From Lyophyllum atratum (lineage: Eukaryota; Basidiomycota; Agaricomycetes; Agaricales; Lyophyllaceae): a stretch of 64,000 nt of DNA. Under the pieces are notes generated by a model. That model searched no databases. It worked only from the letters and a program-made list of their open reading frames with translations, and had not been told where the DNA came from. Of this stretch, positions 23,136-34,545 are shown one piece after another (position 1 is the stretch's first letter; every line of letters starts with the position of its first letter). The position numbers and the translations under genes were made by a program. The stretch lies in contig JACGCN010000012.1 in NCBI GenBank assembly GCA_014905825.1, forward strand, positions 248,001 through 312,000, written 5' to 3'.

Positions 23136-24879
23136 ATGGCGGAAGAAGAAACTCTACAGAAAAGAGACGAGGAGTCAGAATCAGAGGAGGAGGAGGAAGA
23201 GGACGATGTTATCGACAACGTTCCAAAGGTCGAGATTGATCCGTCAAAACTAACACCTCTTTCACCAGAAGTTATATCGAAACAAGTGAGTGGATTTATA
23301 TCGAAAAAATGTACGATCTGAATTTGCATAAGGCTACTATCAATCTTGGTAGGAAAGATCTCTAGCTTGGGGAACGGAGTCTGATCGAAATGGGTAGGTA
23401 CTATTGGTCATGTCGCGCACGGAAAGTCAACGGTGGTGAAGGCGATTTCTGGGGTGATGACAGTCCGTTTCAAAAACGAACTCGTCAGAAATATTACCAT
23501 CAAGCTTGGTTATGCCAATGCCAAAGTATGTGACCGATACCTTGTTCCAAAAACTGACCTTTTAATTTGTACGAAGATTTACAAATGTGAAAATGAAGCT
23601 TGCCCTCGACCAGGCTGCTACCGATCGTATCGCTCCGACAAAGAAGACAACCCGCCTTGCGAGCGACCAGGATGCAATCATCGGATGAAGCTGATCCGTC
23701 ACGTATCGTTCGTCGACTGTCCCGGACATGACATTCTGATGGCCACGATGTTGAACGGTGCTGCGGTCATGGACGCCGCCCTACTACTTATTGCCGGAAA
23801 CGAAACATGCCCGCAACCCCAGACGTCAGAACATCTTGCTGCTGTCGAAATCATGAAGCTAGAGAACATCATCATCTTGCAAAACAAGGTCGATCTGATA
23901 AAGGAGGCACAGGCGCTGGAGCATCAAAAGAGCATTGCTGCTTTCGTGAAAGGTACTTACTTCTAATATCCTTCGAGCGCATCGAAACTTAACATCGTCC
24001 CAGGAACTGTGGCTGAATCATCCCCTATTGTCCCCATATCCGCCCAATTGAAATACAACATCGACGCCGTCAACGAGTACATCGTGAAGCGGATCCCTAT
24101 CCCCGTGCGCGACTTCACGTCCGATCCTCGCCTCATTGTCATCCGTTCCTTCGATGTGAACAAACCTGGTGCTGAGGTTGACGACCTAAAAGGCGGTGTA
24201 GCCGGAGGTTCAATCCTGACTGGTGTCCTGAGGCTTGGTCTAGAGGTCGAGATCCGACCAGGCATCGTTACGAAGGACAGCGCCGGTCGCACAAGGTGTA
24301 AACCTATCTTCAGCCGCATCATGTCGTTGCATGCCGAGAACAACCTCCTCTCGTTTGCTGTACCAGGTGGTTTGATCGGTGTGGGGACCAGAATAGACCC
24401 TACTCTCTGCAGAGCCGATCGTCTTGTTGGACAAGTCTTGGGTGCCGTTGGCAAATTGCCCAAAATCTACACTGGTACGCCCTTACCCTACCCGTGAGTG
24501 GCGAAAGCTAACTGTCGTGATGTAGAACTCGAAATCAGTCTTTTCCTACTCCGTCGGTTGCTTGGTGTCAAGACGGAGGACAAGAAGCAAACGAAGGTCT
24601 CCAAGCTCGTCAAGAACGAGCTGCTCCTCATCAACATCGGCTCGACTTCGACTGGTGGACGAGTCCTCAGCGTCAAGGCAGATCTTGCCAAGATTCAGTT
24701 GACATCCCCCGCATGTACCGAAGTTGGTGAGAAGGTCGCCCTCTCCCGCCGGATCGAAAAGCATTGGCGGCTTGTCGGTAAGCATCATTTTCTGAATAAT
24801 TAACATGATAAATCTACATTCATCTTCCTTTCAAGGATGGGGAAGTGTGCAACGTGGTACGGTTCTGGAGGTAGATTAG
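23136..24879 (+). CDS. GCD11: Translation initiation factor eIF2, gamma subunit
   Basis: Exons 23136-23285, 23333-23348, 23398-23525, 23577-23952, 24004-24474, 24526-24777 and 24836-24879 total 479 codons including the stop (478 residues), the usual length. An acidic N-terminus leads to the GTPase domain. G1 is [17 protein letters not shown], split from ATINLG by an intron. Switch 1 follows as [13 protein letters not shown], then the zinc knuckle [11 protein letters not shown]...CERPGC, G3 FVDCPGHD and G4 NKVDLI. Domains II and III show [32 protein letters not shown] and [20 protein letters not shown]. The protein ends GTVLEVD. eIF2 gamma binds GTP and initiator Met-tRNA and carries them to the 40S ribosome as part of the eIF2 ternary complex. 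The extremely short second exon (16 bases) lies just before the P-loop. Confidence 0.97.
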
Positions 24880-27101
24880 ACGCAGATATGTATTCCTTAT
24901 ACACCCTCGGGCTGGCTGAAAATGTACGAAGATTTCTTTCAGAGTCAGGATCTCATCGCCGTCAAATGATGAGGTTCAAGAATTAACATGTTCAGCTATC
25001 CGCTGGAGCCATCCACGAGATTTCCTCGGGTTGAAGAAGCTCTTCCCTTATGATGTCCAACGACTCCGGACTTACCTGCCTTCTAGCTGCCCACATTCTT
25101 GACGTTCCACGATACCGAAGGTGGATATCTGAACTGAAGTAATTCCGACAGCATGATGCAGCTCGTGGACAATAAGTGGATACACTATGTATCGCATATT
25201 GGATTCATCGATGCCACACCGGCTATACCTACCTTATCTGGGAGCTATCGTAACCCTGAATACCATCGTCTTCCTGATTTCATGCCGATCCATTCGCCAC
25301 CTTCCACTCTCCGGAATTTTTGCGTATACCCATACACGGCCATCAACTGCCGGACGTGATGGCCATAACGTAGCATTCGGTGGCCTTGGATGTCGAGCAA
25401 AGGTCAAGAATATTCAATCAATATCGCTGATGCTTGGTGGGCCCCCCAGATATCAGCGTTGGCGATCCTGTAACTTGTGTAAACATTCCTGTCCACCGTT
25501 GCACGGGCGCCTTTGACTTCCGTCAACCTATCACGCGCTGGCTCTCTAAGCTGGATGTTCAGAAATAGTTCCTCAGTAAGATCCGAAGCCCACATGTGCA
25601 TACGATATATGTGGACTCCTGCTGATTCGTCGATTGTAGATCCTGCCTAGTGCTGAACGTTTTAGTTGACCGGCTGGCCGAGGGTAGATATCTCCCGACC
25701 AGACGGACCTTCCTCCATCCTGTGGCGTCCGTATTGGAACGAACTGATTCATAGTTTCGCCTCTCTGGTCAGCGGAATTGAAGACTCGCGATCTGTTGCG
25801 AAGCGTTGAAAGAACGGAAAATTCGTTCGGAAAAGGGTGGAATACCCATCGTCACCCGACCTACCATCATCTGGTGGCAGTGCCTCCTGAGTACGCTGAG
25901 GTTAGTCCGGCCGTCCTCGACTGCTTTGTTCCAGCTCAAGCTCTGATACAGGGTGCTCTCCTTCGGCCAACGTGTTCCTTGCAATGTGATACATAACACA
26001 GGTCGTAATTGCGTTATCTCCAGACCAGCAGTTTCCGCCTGCAGGCTCGCCAGTTACTATGTACTGAAAAGGCTTATCTTTCTCGATAGCAGCACCATCG
26101 GAGTCGAAGTTCGACGATCGTCACGGTGATTTCGGTTGTCTTGTCAGGTCAGGCCTTGAATATGCTCTTACCGCTGATCATCTTGCTCAGACATATGGCT
26201 GTTATCCGACGGCTAATAGCCTCGTGGAATAATATCTCCTCGCTTCGTGTTCTGGCTTGGCATTTCCTTGCCTGATAAGGTTCTTTCAACACCCAAACGA
26301 GGTAGCCTGATTGCCGCGGAACTTGTTGAGAGCGTTCGGCAAGATATAGTAGCAAGGAGCATGACAGTTTTTGAGTGGCTGTCTTGACGGTGCACTATCA
26401 CCCGCTGCTTCCAGTATGTTGTCATAATGATAATCTCATCAACGACTGCTAGCTGACTCTCAGTAGTATAGATGTCGCATATGATTCGGAACAGTGAGCA
26501 GCCGTTTTTATCCTCCGTGTCTTGGCTTGACATGGATTTTGACTGGATCCGAATAAGGTTGGAGTTAGCTTTGTTCTTCAGGATAAGGTGCATGTGACGT
26601 TATTGCTAACTTCTTCCTTGAATTTTGATTGTTGCGACGTTGCGGAAGTCATACCTGGATTATAGTCAGTGAAGCGCCGGCCGGGATGCCAATGTGATCT
26701 CGAGCGCTCCTCCCTTCGTGCGGTCGAAGACTTCTCCGGAAACAAACACGCGTCGGTTTTCATTCTGTGGAGTCCGTTGGAGTTCGCCACATCTGTTGGG
26801 ATCTATTTATGGAACCAACCAACATCTCGTCTGGTAACTCACCCTCAGATTCGTGTCCCACTATGTCATATGCCGCAACCGAGGTATTGGTTTCCGCGTG
26901 TCGTTGACTTTGCACGGCTCCAATATCTTGTCAAAGTCAAGTCCTCCTCATATCATATCTCTTCCGGCACTGCTTCTCGGACGGAAACCCTTGCCCGTGC
27001 ATGTGTTCCTTTCTCGTTGCGGAATCTTTGACGTTGTCTCGTCCACATGGTCACCTTTTCCTTTCACGCACGGCGTTGCGTACGCCTGTCTCGTCCAGTT
27101 G
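24880..27101. other. Gene-poor region with decayed minus-strand coding remnants
   Basis: Several coding-like stretches occur on the minus strand but are broken by stops and frame changes. Near 26040-25900 there is YIVTGEPAGGNCWSGDNAIT followed by YHIARNTLAEGEHPV. After one in-frame stop the same frame continues RTQEALPPDDGRSGDDGYST. Near 25600-25500 there is MHMWASDLTEELFLNIQL. A further open piece is LFRIICDIYTTESQLAVVDE near 26480. I recognise no family and find no transposon ends. A decayed gene or genes is the best description. Confidence 0.3.
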
Positions 27102-27109
27102 TATAAAAG
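27102..27109 (+). promoter_or_regulatory. TATA box of the M35 metalloprotease gene
   Basis: TATAAAAG lies 81 bases before the ATG at 27183, a normal distance for a highly expressed secreted-enzyme gene. Confidence 0.5.
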
Positions 27110-27182
27110 CCACCTTACATGAGGGTGTTTCTACAAGGTCTCAGGATCTCTTCAGCGCGGTTGTACTTCGACTTTTCACAAC

Positions 27183-28668
27183 ATGCTCTTCCTCTCCGCC
27201 GTCGCTCTTAGCCTTGCCAGCAGCGTTCTCGCCGGCCCTTTCAAGAGGTTTGATGGTATCACCGTCCAGCTCTCTGGGCCTTCGGAACGCGTCGGCTCCA
27301 TCGACGCCCTGAAGTTCACCGCCGCCGTGAAGAACACTGGCTCTGAGGCCGTGAAGATCCTCAAGTACGGTACCATTCTTGACGAGAAGCTGCCAACCAA
27401 GTCGTTCAAGGTGACCAAGGATGGCGTCGCCGTTCCCTTCACTGGTGTCAAGGTCTATAGTTCTTTTTAATCTACTGATAATTTCATGACCCGACATTCT
27501 ATTGATTTTCTAGCTCTCGGTCTCCTTAGCCGAAGTCGATGACTCCGCTTTCACCGTCATCCCTGCCGGCGAGACCGTTACAGTAAGCCATGAAGGTGCG
27601 CGTGCTTCCAAGGTCTAGCGGTCTACGTGCAATAATAGCTAATACCATGCTGCAGTCGCATCGCTATTCGACTTCGCCTCCGCTGGTGTTGGAAAGTTCT
27701 CTTTCCAGCCGATCACCACTTTCCAAGTCCAGGCTGTTGAGCAGCGTCTCGCCAATTCTGAGCTCTCCAAGGTTGAGGCGACCTCAAGCGCGGTCGAAGT
27801 CGAGGTTACTCGTGACGTTGCCAAACGAGAGCTCGCTCTCAACAAGCGCGCCGTTGACATCTGTACCGACAGCTCTAAGAAGTCATTTATCGACGCCAGG
27901 TTCGGAACCTATCATTTTGTCGCAATTTCTACTTATCACCTGAAAACAGCTACACGGAAGGAAAGTCTCTTGCATCGGCTGGTTCCTCGTATATCAGCAG
28001 CCACGGCGCAGCCGACACTCTTTACAAGGCATACTTCGGCGCTAGCTCTACTTCCAGCGTCACTTCCATCCTGAATGCTGTCGCTAACGAGAATTCTGGA
28101 TCCAGGACGTAAGTTGCTTATGCCCTTCGATTCAGCTCACCTCACTAAGATGGATCCGTTTGTGTAGGTTGAGCTGCGTAGACTCTTTGGGCGCTTGCTC
28201 GAGCGGTGTCATTGCATACACCGCCACCTCCACCACGAACGTGAGCTCAGTTTCTCCCACTTCCGTTCTCGCGCATGGACCTGAAATAAAAAATGTTGCT
28301 TAGATCTACTTCTGCAGCATCTTCTTCAACGAAGTTGCTACCTCCAGCCTTTGCTCTGGCACCACCGTCGCCTCTCGTAACGTTCGCGGTGGCACCACTC
28401 TCCACGAGGTCCGGGTTCTTTCTTTTAAGGCGTTCCCGACGAACGACTGACATGATCCCACTTCGTTCTTTAGCTCACCCACGCGGTCGGCAACACTGAT
28501 GACGTCACCTACGGTTGCTCCGCTGACCAGAACCTCTCTGACTCTCAGTCGGTCATTAACGCGGACAACTACAACGTACGTCCCCCTCGTATTGCAAAAT
28601 CGACTAGTAACTAAGGGATGGTCCAACAGTGCTTCACCACCCAAGTCTACGCCAACACCAGGTGCTAA
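27183..28668 (+). CDS. Secreted deuterolysin-type metalloprotease (peptidase family M35)
   Basis: Eight exons (27183-27452, 27514-27595, 27656-27899, 27950-28108, 28168-28240, 28304-28408, 28474-28575, 28630-28668) encode 357 residues. A signal peptide (MLFLSAVALSLASSVLAGPF) is followed by a propeptide of about 165 residues with a KRE/KR region (VAKRELALNKR) suited to Kex2-type cleavage. The mature part begins near AVDICTDSSKKSFIDAS. The zinc site HELTH plus AVGNTDDVTYGC fits the aspzincin pattern, in which the Asp of G-N-T-D-D supplies the third ligand. Conserved cysteines (TLSCVDSLGAC, YFCSIFF, CFTTQ, NTRC) fit disulphides of the family. M35 enzymes are extracellular endopeptidases used in nutrition or substrate attack. 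An intron (28409-28473) falls exactly between HE and LTH. Confidence 0.93.
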
Positions 28669-29071
28669 ATGTCTAACTTGTAAAGCGCGAGTCAACTGTC
28701 AACCAGGGTTCAGATAAGGTCCAGGGCATATGGCCAAGTCTTTTTGTCGTAGAACTACGAACAGGGGAATGAAATGAAATTCGTCTATTACGCGTGTCAC
28801 ATTGTGGTCATTCGCAGCCTAGGAAGTCATCGAAGACCTCCTCAGACAAGGTCGAGTCCAACGGTACAGAGAATAAGACGGTAAGTACTTGGCGGGGGTT
28901 GGGTGGGGGGATCGCAGAAGGTGCTCGACCTGAGCAAATGCAGATGTATAGAAATATCCGAGTTCAAATACAAATCGAAAATATACAGGGTTCCTACAAT
29001 ATGAAAATATAGCAGTATGAGTGTGGTATAATGTGCAGTGTTGATATATCGGAGCAGCCTAGCAAACAAAT
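28669..29071. other. Convergent intergenic region
   Basis: This lies between the stop codons of the protease and AT-hook genes. It is moderately A/T-rich and no gene is seen. Confidence 0.5.
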
Positions 29072-31163
29072 CTAGCACAGAAAGTTGATAGGATCCGGTT
29101 CGTCATCCTCTATCTGCGGGAGCGGCTCCTTGATGCGCTGCATCACGCTTTTGCGTGGCCGGAGCTTAGGGATAGATGCGAGTGTGGAATCGAGTGCGCG
29201 CTTGGGGTGCGACGATGTCTGTAAAGTAAGATGAGGATCAATATGAAAAAAAAACTGGATCCAAAGTCAGACGGATTGGCGCTCACCTTGCTCGCGATGG
29301 AAGCTTTGGCTGGGGCAGCATTTCGGGCGCGAGATTTTTTCGTAGATCTGCCGCAGTTTTCATGTAAAAAGGGGTTGAAGTGAGCTGAGCCAGTAAACGC
29401 ACGCTTTCTTCGCCTTTACAGCGACTACATCATCGTCCACATCCTTGTCTGAATTCCCGTTCCCATTCCCATCGATCTTGGCGCGCTTTACGTGGTTCGC
29501 CTCACCCTTGTCTGGTTCACGAACGCGCTTCTTTGAAGGGGGCGAGGCAGGTGCTTCGACCACAGCCTCATCGACGTCCTCAGATGCATCGCCTTTCTTC
29601 CTTTTGGCCGTCTTCTTGACAGCCTTAGGTTGGGCTTTGCCTCTGGACGCGCCGCAGTCCGGTGGCGGCTCGTCCTCCTCCCTCGACATCGCTTTGGTCC
29701 GCTTCGCCTTAGACACCTCGCTCCCTGTGTCTGGTTCAGGCCTGGCACGTTTCCTGGTTGGTTTAGATGGCTTGGCGGTCTCGAGAGGTCGACTCTCGTC
29801 ATCGTCATCCTCTAATTGGCGAACCTTGCCTTTCCTGCCGTTCTCTTTCGTGGGAGGGTCATCGACTTCAGCAGACGCCTCATGTGCTTTCTTTTCTACT
29901 TTCTTTGTCGTGATCTTGATCTCGGCTTTCTCCTCATCCGTTTGCGATCCCTTCTTCTGTACCAGTGAAGGTGCTAGACTATCGTCCTCGAGCTGGGATT
30001 TCTTTGATTTCTTCGAGGACTTCGGTACTACGGGCTCGTCTGTCCGCCTGTCTTCCGGAGGATCGACATCCAAGACCTTGGAGTTCGCAGAACGCTGCTT
30101 CAAGGAACGACTTGCTCCTGGCTGTGCTCTAGAGTCGAGTATACGGGAGGCCCCCTTGGCGGAGTCTACATCTTCCACATCGTCCACATCATGCTCTGGT
30201 AAGTTGGCAACAGCTTTTTTGCTGGGGCGCTTAGCTGCACTCTTCGTCTGACGCTTTGCCTTGGCCTTAGTCGTGAGCTCAGGTAGCGGGTCGTCCTCGA
30301 TGGGTAATTCTGCGGTACTGGGAGTACGAGTAGACCCAGCCTTCTTGCTCGCTCGTGTCGGAGGAGCTTTTACAGGCCGTTTGGGTTTAGACTGTTGGGG
30401 TTCGTCTTCTTCTATCGCCCCGGCAAGAGGTCCTTCGTCGTCTATGTTAGAAGATTTGGTCTTCGGAGGCCGTCCACGGCGTGTTGGAACTGGCTTCCCA
30501 GTCTCACCTGAATAACTCCTTCAGTTGGAATGCGAAAACTAAGGTGGGAGAAAAATATACTAGATTTTGCCTTGGCCTTGCCTTTCTTCGAAGCAGCAGC
30601 AGTCGTAGTTTTAGTTTTTGTAGCTGTAGCGGTAGATTTCTTGCTTAAGGGTTTCGATGCCTTCGCTACCTTCAATGCGGGTTCGCTCGCTGGCAATCTT
30701 GATGGGCCTGATACGGTAACAGTTCAATAACTGAGGAACCAAATAAAATACTCGTGGCACACCTGCAACAGCACGTTCTTCTTCCGCCCGTCTCTGTGCA
30801 GCTTTGCGCGGAGACGTTCTCAGGGTCTTCTGGGCACCATCACCACCATCTTCTTCTCCGTCCCCCTTCGCCCCGGGCTTTTGGGGAGAGACCGACGTGG
30901 AGCGCCCTCTCCCCTTCTTCGGGCTCGCAGCCTTGCGTCCTAGGAGAATATCTACCAGAGTATTCCGATTTGTCGGAACAAAGATTCTGCGTCAAATATC
31001 ATTCAGCAAATGCGTCACGCAAGGTAGAAAAGGAGAATAGTGATACCAACCCGCCTCGATCGCGAAACCGCGCCTGCTGACGCTGCAGCCTCTGTGCGCG
31101 ACTCTCTTCGACCGTGATCGTTTCTTTAAATAGGGCTACCTTTCCAGGTAAAGGGGTCTCCAT
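29072..31163 (-). CDS. Lysine-rich, disordered nuclear protein with AT-hook motif
   Basis: Starts METPLPGKVALFKETITVEE at 31163. The second exon holds the only ordered-looking part, IFVPTNRNTLVDILLGRKAA. Later exons are almost entirely low complexity: SKKSTATATKTKTTTAAASK, an AT-hook (TRRGRPPKTKS near 30470), SPRKAAQRR, and many K/R-P-K and D/E-D-D blocks (KKTAKRKKGDA, PSKKRVREPDKG). The last exon ends KPRKSVMQRIKEPLPQIEDD followed by EPDPINFLC, a second conserved-looking short motif. AT-hooks bind the minor groove of A/T-rich DNA, so a chromatin or kinetochore role is plausible. The tripartite layout (short N-terminal motif, basic linker, short C-terminal motif) resembles scaffold proteins, but I cannot name the family. 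Exon junctions in the middle were checked only in part. Confidence 0.68.
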
Positions 31164-31384
31164 GGCGCGTCCCGAAGAATGGAAGATGCGGCCAAATTGG
31201 CTGGCACTGTGGCTGGTGGTGGTCAGGGACTCATCGTCGTCCGACCTCAGCAGCGATCACGTGTGCGTATCCCGCTATTTGGCTGTGCAGTCGGAAGCAA
31301 ACTGCCTGCCCGCTGATGGCATCATCATCGCATTGCTCATCTTCGGAGATATTCTCGTTGTTCTTCAAGTTCTACATGTAATTT

Positions 31385-33275
31385 ATGAGTTTGACGCTTT
31401 CACCCCTGGACGCTGGAGTTGCTCTTTTCTGTCTCTCCGTATCCGCATTACTCTACCACTATAAGGATCATGGAAACAGGAACGCTGCTACGCCACCCCC
31501 GCCGGCTCGGGGCTATATTCTCGAAAACCAGGTAACACACGCTCGCCTTCTTCCTACAGCTTCTGCACATGCGTTCACCTACCCCACCATCTCCTTACTC
31601 GTTTCTCTCAACGCCTTGGAGAAGGGAGAACTGGACCTGGGGCGCGGGTGGGTGTTTAGCTACGGGGGTATCCGAGGACGCCTCATCGGACTACAGGCAG
31701 CACCCTACCTCTCTCCCAGCAGTGGGGGGTCTAAGACAGGTGCGAGCGGGGCTGTAGAGACGAATAGTATTCGGAGGAAGTTGGAGGAGCTGTTGAGGAC
31801 GAGGGGATTCGGGAGTGTGGAGGAGGAGAGTGTGGTGGACGATGCATGGATGATGACAATGCCGAGCTTCCTGGGTTTTGAAGGAATCAACCCACTTACA
31901 ATGTATTTCTGTTATAAATCTAGAGCCCTTCGGCTCATCGTGTTTGAGGTGTGTCTAATCATTTGGTAATAGCGTCTATGACGAGAACTGACCTTAGACA
32001 CAACACGTCAGATCCATAATACATTTGGAGAAACACATGTTCATGTTCTTGAGGTCGGCCGGAACGAAGATGATCCTCCGTCTAGGCCAAATGGGTGAGT
32101 TCTACCGCCGTCCCCCATATCAGTACAGAATTCAAATTGTGCGTCTTAGGTTTGATCACCAATGGACGTTCGCTCGTGAATTCCATGTCTCCCCATTCAA
32201 TGATCGTTCTGGGTTTTACACTATTTCCATTAAATCTCCTACACATCCGCCCATCTCCGATGTGGCAACTTGCGTTCCACCCAGACCCGCCGTTCGCGTG
32301 CATCTCCACACCGCGTCACCAGATTCCCCTACGATCCCCGGCCCGTTGAAGCTAACTGCCCTTCTCCGACCCACTGCAGCACACCCTCTCACAACAGCCA
32401 ACGTAGTACGGGCGCTTGCACGCGCCCCGTTTGCGCTTTTTCTCTCCCTCCCGCGGATCCTCGCGGAGGCGTGGACACTGCACTACCGAAAGCGTCTTGA
32501 TGTATTTACAAGGCCCGAGCCTCTGCCTCCCAGCACCGCTAACCATGTCGCGTCCAGCTGGGCTGGCATGCGCCAGGGCGGCGGTGTAAAGTGGCTTAGC
32601 GAAGGCCCGCTCGAGCGGTACGCGCGGAGAAGGGTGGAGGCCTTTCTCCATCAGCGGGTAGAGGACTTGTATATTCAGGTCTCCCTCGCAGCAGCGGATC
32701 CCGCTGTCCCTGATCTCGTTTTCTTGCCCCGCGGCGCCGCCCTCGAAGTGTCGTCGCAACCACCACCTCACCTGGTGGTATCTTATCTGTCCCCACGTTT
32801 CTTCACCCTCCTCTTCGCTTGCCCGTCACCCGAGCATGCGTTGCTTCTAGGGAGCGATACCGAGGGTATCTTCTCCGTCTCCTCGCGAGAGCTGTTCGTG
32901 TCCACCTTCTCTTCCCCAGACACGTCAACTTCTGCAGATGCTGCAGCTGGCCGGGACTCAACCCCAAGGAGGAGCACACGTCAGCATCTCCGTGCACGCC
33001 CCGTGCCCGCCGCCATTCCTCTGCATATCCCCGCGACGCACCCCCTCGACTCCACCGTTTCTGCGTCAATATTTGCGGGTATGAAGGCTACACTTGTGCT
33101 GCACATACTCTTTTTCTTTGATGGTCTGGAGCGCTGGCTTTTCGCCGTGGCGAGGGCGCGGGTCGTCCCGGGCGACGAGCCGTGGACGCGCTGGGAGCGG
33201 GCTTCCAGGGTGTTTGGTGGGCAGCGAGGAGTGAGAGAGCAGAGTGGATGTGGGAGTATACGGAGGGAGGAGTAG
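31385..33275 (+). CDS. DUF1365-domain protein
   Basis: Three exons (31385-31948, 32012-32094, 32150-33275) encode 590 residues. A single N-terminal membrane-like segment (VALFCLSVSALLY) precedes the DUF1365 core: THARLLPTASAHAFTYPTIS, WVFSYGG, INPLTMYFCYK, VFEIHNTFGETHVHVLEV, FHVSPFNDRSGFYTISI. The family often lies beside an NAD(P)/FAD oxidoreductase in bacteria and has been linked to lipid or fatty-acid modification, but its reaction is not established. The C-terminal third is less conserved, with one hydrophobic segment (ATLVLHILFFFDGLERWLFA) that may anchor it. The end at 33275 is read straight through and could be altered by an unseen intron. Confidence 0.85.
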
Positions 33276-34040
33276 GTGGATTGTGTGCAGCAGTGGACGC
33301 GCGGAGAGGATGGAGGCGAGTGGTGTATTATATCGAAGCATGTTTACGACATATTGTACCATATATAATACGGAACCATGGCATTTCACTTGTGGACACA
33401 GTTCACTCTTGAGAGCTCATCATGCGTTGCACAAATTCCCAATAACACCCGTGAAAAGTTGTTGCAACTGGGCGACCTCGGAATTCCTATGTAACTATAC
33501 GCAATGAAAATGTCAACTCCCAGGACGCGAAAGGAGCGACCGCTAACGAATAAGCCTGTCTGCAGGTATTTTCCGCTGGCGCTCTCCCATCGAGAGGAGG
33601 AGCGTTGAGGGTGTGTTTATATTGAGCGATTGATAAAAATAGGTACGCCAACACTTAAGCAAGGTCAAGCGAGGCAGCTTTTGACAGCAGAGGTGATGCA
33701 TGCTCTGTCACAAAAGATAGTTATCCTGAAAATAACTGTCGTAGCATGATGAAAAGACGATCAGACGTACTTCACGACTGGCAGGACCCCGTTCTGGTAC
33801 TAAGCGATATGCGTCGCGAGATGGCTAGATATGAGCAGTAGGGGAATTTCAAACCAGGCCCGATACGACAGTACTAGTTATATTCAATTCTAGCTCTCTT
33901 TTTCCCTATGTCGATGAACATCGAGGAAGAGCGTAAAATGTCCTGCTGAGCTGCGACCTCTGCGTTACATACTGGTCAAAATTTCGTCAAGTTACAACTA
34001 CAATCAGGTTAAATGAATCTAGCTCCCCTCCCTCTCAACT
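33276..34040. other. Intergenic region without visible gene
   Basis: A convergent spacer after the DUF1365 gene and before the stop of the small secreted protein. Only scattered short frames are present. Confidence 0.45.
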
Positions 34041-34473
34041 TCACTTCGTGCAGAACTCATCATATCCACAGTCTACCGCGTTGAATTTCTCCGTCCCGAC
34101 GATCCCCGGGTAGCATGTGTAGAGGTTGCCTGACACGGTATTGGGGAAGAGCGTGGGTTGGCCACAGAACGAGAACAGGAAGTAGGGGCCAGTGGCTGGT
34201 TTCCAGCACTTAACGTCCTTGGCTGCCACACATTTAGACTCGTAAGAAGGCTTGACAGCACAGAAGGAGGAATAGGAATAGGGAGGATATGAGCGTCGAG
34301 TTAGAGAGATTGACGAAAAGGATGCACCTGAAGCGGCAACTGGTAGCCAACTGTGAGGGTGGTCAGGATGGCAAGGGTGGCGGATAGAGTGGTGAAGCCC
34401 TATAGAAGACGACGCAAGATAAATCATGGTTAGAGAGGATGGAAGGAGAAGGTATCGTAGGGTGTACCTTCAT
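34041..34473 (-). CDS. Small cysteine-rich secreted protein
   Basis: Exons 34468-34473, 34328-34399 and 34041-34250 (read on the minus strand) give 95 residues. The first exon is only ATG AAG. The N-terminus MKGFTTLSATLAILTTLTVG is a signal peptide. The mature part is about 70 residues with six cysteines (SKCVAAKDVKCWK, SFCGQ, YTCYPG, VDCGYDEFC), enough for three disulphides, and ends at K. There is no match to hydrophobins, whose eight cysteines include two CC pairs. Small secreted proteins of this size are often effectors or antimicrobial factors, but that is inference. A TATA element lies about 65 bases upstream. Confidence 0.75.
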
Positions 34474-34537
34474 GTTTTTATGGGTGATACTGGAGGTAAT
34501 CGATCGATTGAGGAGCAATGCTGGGGTAAGGATTGGA

Positions 34538-34545
34538 CTTTTATA
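34538..34545 (-). promoter_or_regulatory. TATA box of the small secreted protein gene
   Basis: TATAAAAG on the minus strand, 65 bases before the ATG at 34473. Confidence 0.5.
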
